Positions 57,605 to 64,000 of a stretch of DNA of 64,000 nucleotides are shown here, one piece after another (the first letter of the stretch is position 1; each line of letters starts with the position of its first letter). The DNA lies in contig CM034236.1 of NCBI GenBank assembly GCA_019916065.1, forward strand, positions 19,894,805 to 19,958,804. The letters are read 5' to 3'. The translations under genes were made by a program, and so were the position numbers. The DNA comes from Vitellaria paradoxa. Its lineage: Eukaryota; Streptophyta; Magnoliopsida; Ericales; Sapotaceae. Under the pieces are notes generated by a model. It saw nothing but the letters and a program-made list of their open reading frames with translations. It was not told where the DNA came from and searched no databases.

Positions 57605-57685
57605 AGTCTGTGTCGCAGTGGTAGGGATCTCAGATTTAGATCTTCAAGGTCTCGGGATCAAATCCCGTAGCGATACAAATTTCAT
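57605..57685 (+). repeat. SINE-like Pol III head (tRNA-derived)
   Basis: Box A-like TGTCGCAGTGGTAGGG (57611-57626) and box B-like GGGATCAAATCCCG (57654-57667) at tRNA-like spacing, followed by an AT-rich tail with (TA)n. It does not fold as a full tRNA by eye. It lies inside the LTR sequence. Confidence 0.55.
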
Positions 57686-58419
57686 ACATATATATATATA
57701 TTTTTATAAAATATTAATCGAGAGGAATTAAATATAATTAAATAATTCCAACACGTCATTCATACATAACAAGAGAGGTTGCTGGTCACAGTAAAATTTT
57801 GTAAAGGAGTTTAATCTAAATCCTCCTAAGATAATCATACTCCTATCCTCCTCTACCCCCAGCCTTGGGAACCAGTGACTTTACGGGTTTAGCATCCAAT
57901 GTATACCGACGGTGTCACCTACCAAAAACCTAGCCGTCGCGACCGGCTACCTGACTGGCCAGGTCAGAAGGGAGCATCTCCCAAATAAAATGCATGTTCC
58001 CATCTTCATCTAAAAGGCCATTTCTACCCACCCATCACCCCATTGCCAAAAATAACTTTAGTACTGAGTGCCTTAATTTCTTCTCACCCTTTTACATTCC
58101 AAGGGTACCTTGTATGGAAGAAATTAGACATTTTTAATAACAACCGGCAATGTTCTCGGGTGATGAATCAAAAGGGGGATTATTCAGTCACAAGCAGTAT
58201 AGCACTTTATCTAAATCCATAATTTAATAGAAATTCTCAATAAATCAAAGATTTAACATAGTCATCAATATCATTATCACAAAGGTAAGTACTATATGTA
58301 AATTAACAGTAGCAAGTAAAAAAATTTTAGAATACAATTAGTATTTTAGTTAATTGTTTTGACAAGTTTACCGTACCAAATTTGATAAGAATAAAATTAT
58401 TTCTAATGGTATATTAATT

Positions 58420-58505
58420 AGGCCGAGGTTGGTAGCTTAGTGGGTGGGCGACTCTAATTGCGATTTAAAGTCGCAAGTTCGAACCTCATTGGCTGCAAAT
58501 CTCGG
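58420..58505 (+). repeat. Second SINE-like Pol III head (tRNA-derived)
   Basis: Box A-like GGTAGCTTAGTGGGTGGG (58431) and box B AAGTTCGAACCTC (58475-58487), with a self-complementary TTGCGATTTAAAGTCGCAA between them. No CCA-end or acceptor pairing is obvious, so a SINE head is more likely than a tRNA gene. Confidence 0.55.
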
Positions 58506-60440
58506 TTTTTTGCTTCTTTTACCTTTTATTTTATTATTTTATGGAATATAAAGAAAATAAATAGCTCTTTGACTTATATTTAATTTTTAGCAAAATTGAT
58601 AAGTTTCATTTTATTCAAAATAATCTAAATAAATTTCCAATCATCATCTTATTTATAACCAAACCCTTATCATAGGTTTTTGGCTTCAAGATATCCACAA
58701 ATGTCCACAGAATTATTCCAATGTTTAGGAAGGTATTAAATGAGTTTCATTAAATTCACTTAATCATAAAAATATAGTTATATAACTTGTTAGGTTGACA
58801 AAACAATGCCTAAAAATAAATCAAATTCATTTAAGAAAGACCAAATGAGAAAAGAACAAGTCCATTGTTTCTTTTGGGCATTTTATCAAATACTAGCATT
58901 TTAGTTTGAATAAGTCATCCAACTATTCATGATGAAACTGATTATCTAAGTCAATTATCATCAATATTAGAGTGTCAAATAATACATAATATCTAGTTTA
59001 AAATAATTTCATATCAATAGAAATTATTAACATGACAATAACTAACAGAAGGAAACTGGAAATTTAAATAAATCTTTAAACATAATATTCTAAACAAATC
59101 CAAACAAGCATCAATTAAAACTAAGCAGAATAGCAGCTTGAAAGAAAATTCATATAAAATAGAGCAGAACTCCAATATCTATAAACTTTATATCTGTAGA
59201 AACTAGACTTCAAGACCTATAACTTTCATGTTTTACACTTTTTAAAATTCTAAGGTCTAAAGGTACAAAAACAGCTTTGAATTCAGTTTGTTCAGAAAAT
59301 ACAGTTTTACACGTGCTCAGTATTTTGGGCATAACTTTTGACTCACAAATCGGATTGATGCAATTCTTTTTAGGTTGAAAAGAAAACTGAAAGGGCTACA
59401 ACTTTTATGTTTTAGCCGAAGCCTAATTCCACCGTTTTAGAGGTCAGAAGCACATAAGAAATTACAAATAGAGAGCTGTCAGTATACTGAATTACATCAG
59501 TCAAAATTTTGACTTCCCTACCCCCAATATACGGGTATTTATTTTTATCACAATCAAGTTTCATACTTCAAACCAAAAAATGCATCAAATATATTTTAGG
59601 AGGTTCGTCATCCTACCTCAATGAAAATATTAGTGACCAAGCTTGTGAAGGAAAAATGAGTTGAGCTTTGAACACCACCAAATTGAAAAATTCCAAGCCT
59701 TTCTTCTTCCTCCAAGCAACACCAAATCTTCAGCCTCACTAATTAATAATTTATTATTATTTCTCTCTTATTTCTTTCTCTTTGAAGACACACAATTTAT
59801 AGGAATCATGGGAGTGTAGAGAAAATTATTGGTGGAGAAAAAAAATCAACTAAGGTAAGATCATGCCTATACAATTGGTAGCATGATCCAAGAATCATGC
59901 TTACTTTTTGACTATCTAACCATATCATTTAAGAAAAGCATTGGGAAAGATGTATGGATGTGGCATGATCCGGGAATCATGCTAGCTTTTTGACAATTAA
60001 ACAAAATTGTTTAAAAGATGCCTAAAGTGTTTAAATCATGCTAGGTAAGTAATTTGGAAGAATGCTTTAAAGTCATCAATGTAGGGTTTTCTTTTTGACT
60101 AATTAGCCACCTAAATTTGAAAGATGGTGAGAGTGTATGGAAGATGAAAAATGAAGTTGTCGGGAAATAATTTAGAGCAACTATTCATGAGTCAACTCAT
60201 TGAGTGATAAAGTGAGTTGAAGTGAGTTGAGGTGAGTCAAAGAAAAGGGTTGACCCATGGGTTAATGGGCTTGGTTTGAACCAAATAAGTAATTGGGCTA
60301 GGAAGTGTTTGGATAAAAATTTAGAAATTCTACATTAAACTCCCACATAGGGTGAAATTAAATCCGAAAATCTTTCCAACCAATTCCAAAAATTTTCAAA
60401 TCCTCAATTTTCTAGATTTTTACTATAAAAAGTATCACCA

Positions 60441-61020
60441 CCACACTTAAGCAATTTAATTAAGAAAAAAAATTCAGGTTATTATATAAATATTTTTAAA
60501 AAATAAAAATAATTAAAAAATTATTTTAGGAGTCCCAAATTGTATATTAATATATACCTTGGTGTAAAAATATATGGACTGAATAGATGAAGCAAGCTTT
60601 TTTCTTTTTGGCCGTAATACATTTTTGTTATTGTGATCCTACATGCACAATAATTATTATGTTAAATATCATATATATACCTATATATTTATCAAGTTAG
60701 GTAAGAAAAGTTAGGTATTTTTTTAAAAGGTTAAAATGTGGTATTTATTAAAAATTATTTTTTTTAAATTGAAATTATATTTTTTTTCATTTGATGTGAT
60801 TCGTTTGATGAGAAGCAAATTTATTATATCTTTATTTATTTTAATTGTTAATATACTAATTTGTAATTATTTTATTTTTTAAGATATTTAAATTTATATT
60901 AATTTAAAATTTTAATTATATGTTAAAATTATAATTGAGAGAAATAATTTTTAAATATGGACAAAATAAAGCTAGAGGTAGAGAGAGAGGGAGTAAGAAA
61001 ATGTGGTAGAGAGAAAAATA
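60441..61020. other. AT-rich sequence, nothing recognised
   Basis: Long A/T runs and a GA-rich stretch (60970-61010). No coding signal apart from the inverted repeat arm noted above. Confidence 0.4.
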
Positions 61021-61029
61021 TAATATTTT

Positions 61030-61230
61030 TAAAGTTTATGACAAAAAGCCGTTGAATTTAACTTAAGAAAATTCAATACTTCAATTTAAGGTTTATGACA
61101 AAAGCCATTGAATTTCACTTAAGAAAATTCAATACTTCAAATTTTGCACTAGATGACCAACTAGAGCCATCAAATTTCACTTAAAAGATCTAATACTTCA
61201 AATTTTGCACTAGACAACCAACCAATGCAC
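61030..61230. repeat. Three ~60-bp tandem units
   Basis: GCC(A/G)T(T/C)(A/G)AATTT(A/C)ACTTAA followed by ATACTTCAA recurs at about 61048, 61105 and 61166. The last two units also share TTTTGCACTAGA. Confidence 0.75.
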
Positions 61231-61322
61231 TATGCACTAGCAGACTGAATTTTTTTTCTACGTCTTTCGTTACATCATTTTCCCTTGCTACTTGAGAGAA
61301 CTCAGTGAGTTTTAATGACTTT

Positions 61323-61495
61323 TGTCAGAATAAAAGAAAGAGAAAAGAATTATGTATTAATATTGATAATGAATACTGTACAACGAAGCCCTATATTTAT
61401 AGGATGAATAAGAAACCTATACCTAATAGGATTAGCACTAATTTAGGATATCTAATTTAGGATATGTACAGAAATATTTTGGAAATATTCTAACA
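61323..61495 (-). repeat. 3' LTR (173 bp) of a short-LTR copia element
   Basis: Read on the minus strand it starts TGTTAGAATATTTCC at 61495, after the purine-rich GCGAGAGG, and ends TTTATTCTGACA at 61323. TGTTAGAAT and TGTCAGAAT form the inverted ends. It contains TATAAATATAGGGC (TATA box-like). Confidence 0.8.
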
Positions 61496-62455
61496 CCTCT
61501 CGCAAACTCAAGGAGGTATAGGAGAGACTAACTTGAGTTTGGAAACCAATTCATGAAATCATCTAGGAGGAAGAGCTTTGGTTAGTAAATCAGTAGTCTG
61601 AACAACGGAGTTCACATGGATAAGCTAGACAGTACCCTAAGCCATATGTTGTTGGCACACAAAATGGCAATTGATCTCAATGTGCTTGGTACGACCGTGA
61701 AAAATATCGTTGTGAGTAATCTGAATGATACTCTAATTGTCATAATAAACAATAATGGCATCAAAATGAGACACTCCTATGTTAGAAAGTAACCAGCAAA
61801 GTTAGAGCAGTTCTTGTGTCATATCAACAAGGGCATGGTATTTTGTTTCAGTATTGGAGCAAGCGGTGATAGTTTGTTTCTTACTTCGCCATGAAATAAG
61901 AGAGGCACCAAGGAAGAAGTAATACTCAATAGTGGAGCGTCAATTAGTAGGATTACTAGCCTAATCAGCATTAGTGTATGCCCAAAGATTAAGAGTTGAC
62001 TGAGAAGAATAATGTAGCTCGTAGAACAAAGTACCCTAACATAACGCAGAATAAGGAGGACTGTAGCATAATGAATGGAGCGAGGAGTTGACACGAACTG
62101 ACTGAGATGTGAACCACATATGCTATATCAGGCTAGGTAATAGTAAGATAGATGAGAGCTGGTGATAAACAGTCGCATCAGAAAGAGTGGTACCATCAAG
62201 AGTTGTGAGACGAACAGCTGGTTCAAGTGGGGTTAGTGCAGTCTTGCTATCAATGAGTGTAACACAGAGAGGAGATCAGATACGTACTTAGCCTGAGAAA
62301 GAAAGTAGCCCAAAGCATTAGTAGTGATTTTAAGACCGAGAAAGTAACTGAAAGGACGTGAGTCTTTTATTTCAAAGGGAGAACTGAGTAAAGACTTGAG
62401 TTCAGAGATGCACTTGTGATCATCACCAGTGATGATTGATTGTAATATGAAAAGT
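61496..62455 (-). pseudogene. Ty1/copia relic: RT end and RNase H
   Basis: Minus strand from 62455: IITGDDHKCISELKSLL (just after the YVDD box, which is lost), PFSYFLGLKIT, YFLSQAKYVSDLL, then QFVSTPRSIHYATVLLILRY (62095), DA(P)LLS...SSLVPLL.FHGEVRNKL in shifted frame (RNase H DRRSTxGYC and WRSKKQ regions), a region matching TKHIEIDCHFV (about 61700), and LADIFTKSL-like sequence to the polypurine tract. Frameshifts and stops occur throughout. The order and wording match plant copia pol C-termini. Everything upstream of the RT catalytic box is missing. Confidence 0.8.
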
Positions 62456-62459
62456 ACAA

Positions 62460-64000
62460 TCGCAAACCTTAATTTATGGCTTGTTAGGTAGATTTATATT
62501 CTAAAAAGATGAGAAAGTGTTTTTAAATACATTCATGAGGATTTCTTGTGAATTGCAGGTGTTTGGGACTAAAATGACTAAAGTTGGATCAAAATGGAAG
62601 AAATCAAGGAAGTGGTTCAAACACATGTTCGAACCACCTGTTGTTCAAACCAATGTTCTAACCACAGAAGGCACAATAGAAGAAGCAGCAACAAAAATTG
62701 GCTAAGTGTGGAGAAAGTAGATCGAACCTTGGTTAGAACAACAGAAGCTGGTGCATATCAAGAAATGAAGAAATCGACTAAGGCAAAGTTGTTTGAACCT
62801 TTGTTTGAACCACATGTGGTTCGAACATTGGTTCAATCAAAGAAGGGTGACAAGCATTAGGAGCTTAAAATTTTCTAAGTATGGGATTTTGGTTCGAAGC
62901 TTGGTTCAAACCAACCCTTGTTCAAACACTGGTTCGATCAACATAAGTTTTGCTAGTCCAACTGGAGTGAAATTAACTAAGTCCTAGAACTTGGTTCGAA
63001 CCATCAGTCTATTTGAACACTTGTTCGAACCAACTTGCAATACGAGGATTTTGTAATTCAGCTTTTGAGAAAGGGGCATTTATGTACTTTCTTATGTTAT
63101 ATTTCATATATACGAGTGAGGTCGTTTGTAACCAGGGGATACACACATTCCTTTCAGTTGAAGATTTCCTTTTATAGAGAGAGAATTTTAGAGAGAGAAA
63201 GTGTATCCATCTTCAATTCATTGAATCATTGTAGCAAAATTTTAGTTTTATGAATGGAATCAATTCATTTTCTACTATTTTCTCCTTCCATTATGTGTGA
63301 ATAGACTTCTCTCTTGGATTCAAGGCAAGTCTCATAGTTGATTTGCAAAAATTCCAAGGTAATGGGCTTAATGTTGAAATCTCATGTGTTAATGGACCAA
63401 TTTATGTTTGATTTGAATTTATTATTGATTTTGGCTTGAGATTTCAATTGAAATCTGAATTTGTATGGTTTATGGTTTGCCTATGAATTTCTACTTAGAA
63501 TTATCATGCATCTCTCTTGAATTTGTATGGTGATTGCTAATTTTAGAATTTATAAGTAAAATCTATAGATTATACATATAAATTGTTTGATTTGAGTTCT
63601 CAATCAAATTTTGCTTTTAAAATTCCCATTCAAATCAGATTTGGATTATTCCAAGTGGTTGTATATAAAGAATATCTTCCGATCTACCCTTTTTAGGTGT
63701 AGATTGAGTAATAGATTCCTTGGAATTTATTGACAATCACTACGAGCTTGTCCTGGATCCAAGGTTTTATTTAAATTATTTTCTAAAAAATTTTATCCAA
63801 ACAACCATTGCTAAAACCAATTTCATTTTCTATCATTCATTGTGGGGTTAAAACTTGTTTAAAACTTTTTTTCAAGAATTGTTTGTTCATTGATTTTTAT
63901 TAAGGCTCTCTGGGGACACGATCTGCTTCTCACCGGTTATTGTGCTTCAATAGACACCCTGCACTTGGGGTCGAGCCAATATTAATACATTGGAATCGAT
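62460..64000 (+). mobile_element. LTR-retrotransposon-like noncoding region, runs off the window
   Basis: No coding signal. The closing part (CTCTCTGGGGACACGATCTG, CACCCTGCACTTGGGGTCGAG) resembles sequence found near the 3' ends of plant gypsy LTRs just before the primer-binding site. TTTATAGAGAGAGAATTTTAGAGAGAGA at about 63170 may mark a transcription start. The part at 62610-63035 is dense in GTTCGAAC-type words. LTR boundaries cannot be fixed because the window ends. Confidence 0.45.
62610..63035. repeat. Cluster of GGTTCGAACC-type short palindromes
   Basis: About 17 words of the form (G)GTT(C/T)(G/A)AAC(C) occur in 425 bp, including TGGTTCGAACCA at 62992-63003 and ATGTTCGAACCA at 62628, with irregular spacing of 10-40 bp. 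The words are palindromic or nearly so and occur in both half-orientations. Confidence 0.8.

Larger units (their letters stand above)
56862..60440 (-). mobile_element. Gypsy-type LTR sequence (two nested LTR ends)
   Basis: Two LTR-type ends occur in a row: TGTCACGCCCCGG at 56862 and TGTCACACCCCAG at 56950. The second is followed by about 3.4 kb of LTR-like sequence. Read on the minus strand, this has a CT/GA-rich probable transcription start region near 59700-59800, GGCATAACTTTTGACTCACA-type sequence at 59330, and ends GGGGTGTGACA. The first is an 88-bp LTR-end fragment into which the second probably inserted. The other boundary near 60440 is uncertain and no PBS or pol was seen. Confidence 0.5.
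56774..60975. repeat. Inverted ~90-bp repeat pair flanking LTR sequence
   Basis: The segment 56774-56861 (TTCTCAATTATAATTTTAAC, AAATTAATATAAATTTAAAT) is present in reverse complement at about 60888-60975. The inner left edge is exactly where a TGTCACGCCCC LTR start occurs (56862). The pair may be the ends of a larger element interrupted by LTRs. Confidence 0.55.

Noticed and set aside
58420..58505. A functional tRNA gene
   Set aside because: Box A and B are present, but I could not pair an acceptor stem or a normal anticodon arm; a SINE head is more likely.
1..64000. CRISPR arrays, bacterial operons, riboswitches
   Set aside because: The window is plant nuclear DNA; the tandem repeats found have no CRISPR-like regular unique spacers, and no bacterial gene was seen.

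Overview
This window is eukaryotic nuclear DNA from a flowering plant, most likely a eudicot. The evidence is very AT-rich sequence, GT-AG introns, a spliced P-class PPR gene, and remains of most major plant transposon groups (Ty1/copia, Ty3/gypsy chromovirus, L1 and RTE LINEs, tRNA-derived SINEs, MITEs, Helitron, MULE/FAR1-like). The species cannot be named from the sequence. Only one gene looks intact: a four-exon PPR gene on the minus strand (28196-30930). A GC-rich first exon of a divergent plus-strand gene starts 270 bp away at 31200. Everything else recognisable is mobile, repetitive or broken.

Layout. 1.4-3.5 kb: a decayed copia integrase interrupted by a 1.25 kb palindromic element. 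3.5-5.7 kb: a 5'-truncated L1-type LINE. 5.7-12 kb: LTR-like debris, an unrecognised coding-like exon (9916-10247) and a Harbinger-type MITE. 12.2-14.3 kb: an old LINE and two solo LTRs of one family, each with a perfect 5-bp target-site duplication (TSD). 15.2-18.4 kb: a copia pol relic and its 3' LTR. 19.2-23.6 kb: a nest in which a degenerate tandem repeat holds a SINE, and the SINE holds a gypsy insertion. That insertion has two LTR ends facing outwards and a perfect CCAAG TSD. 25.1-27 kb: an RTE LINE.

31.4-53.0 kb may be one very large Helitron on the minus strand. A Helitron-like 5' end lies at 53000, the broken Rep/helicase gene at 45.4-49.9 kb, and a CTAG-type 3' end at 31404. Between them are broken, intron-bearing fragments of the DNA polymerase alpha catalytic subunit and of an oligopeptide transporter, both on the Helitron's strand, as expected of gene capture. 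A chimeric LTR element (32190-35611) sits inside. It has a 3 kb gypsy-type 5' LTR, a primer-binding site and a 247 bp 3' LTR containing a 5S-rRNA-like block, and it is flanked by a perfect TGAGG duplication.

53.1-64 kb: a ~190-bp tandem array split by a MITE, a FAR1-like pseudogene, another MITE, large gypsy LTR sequence with two SINE-like Pol III boxes, a short-LTR copia, and an LTR-like region dense in GTTCGAAC-type palindromes that runs off the window.

Method limits: families were recognised by eye from translated motifs and remembered consensus sequences. Boundaries are exact only where a TSD, splice site or stop codon is cited.
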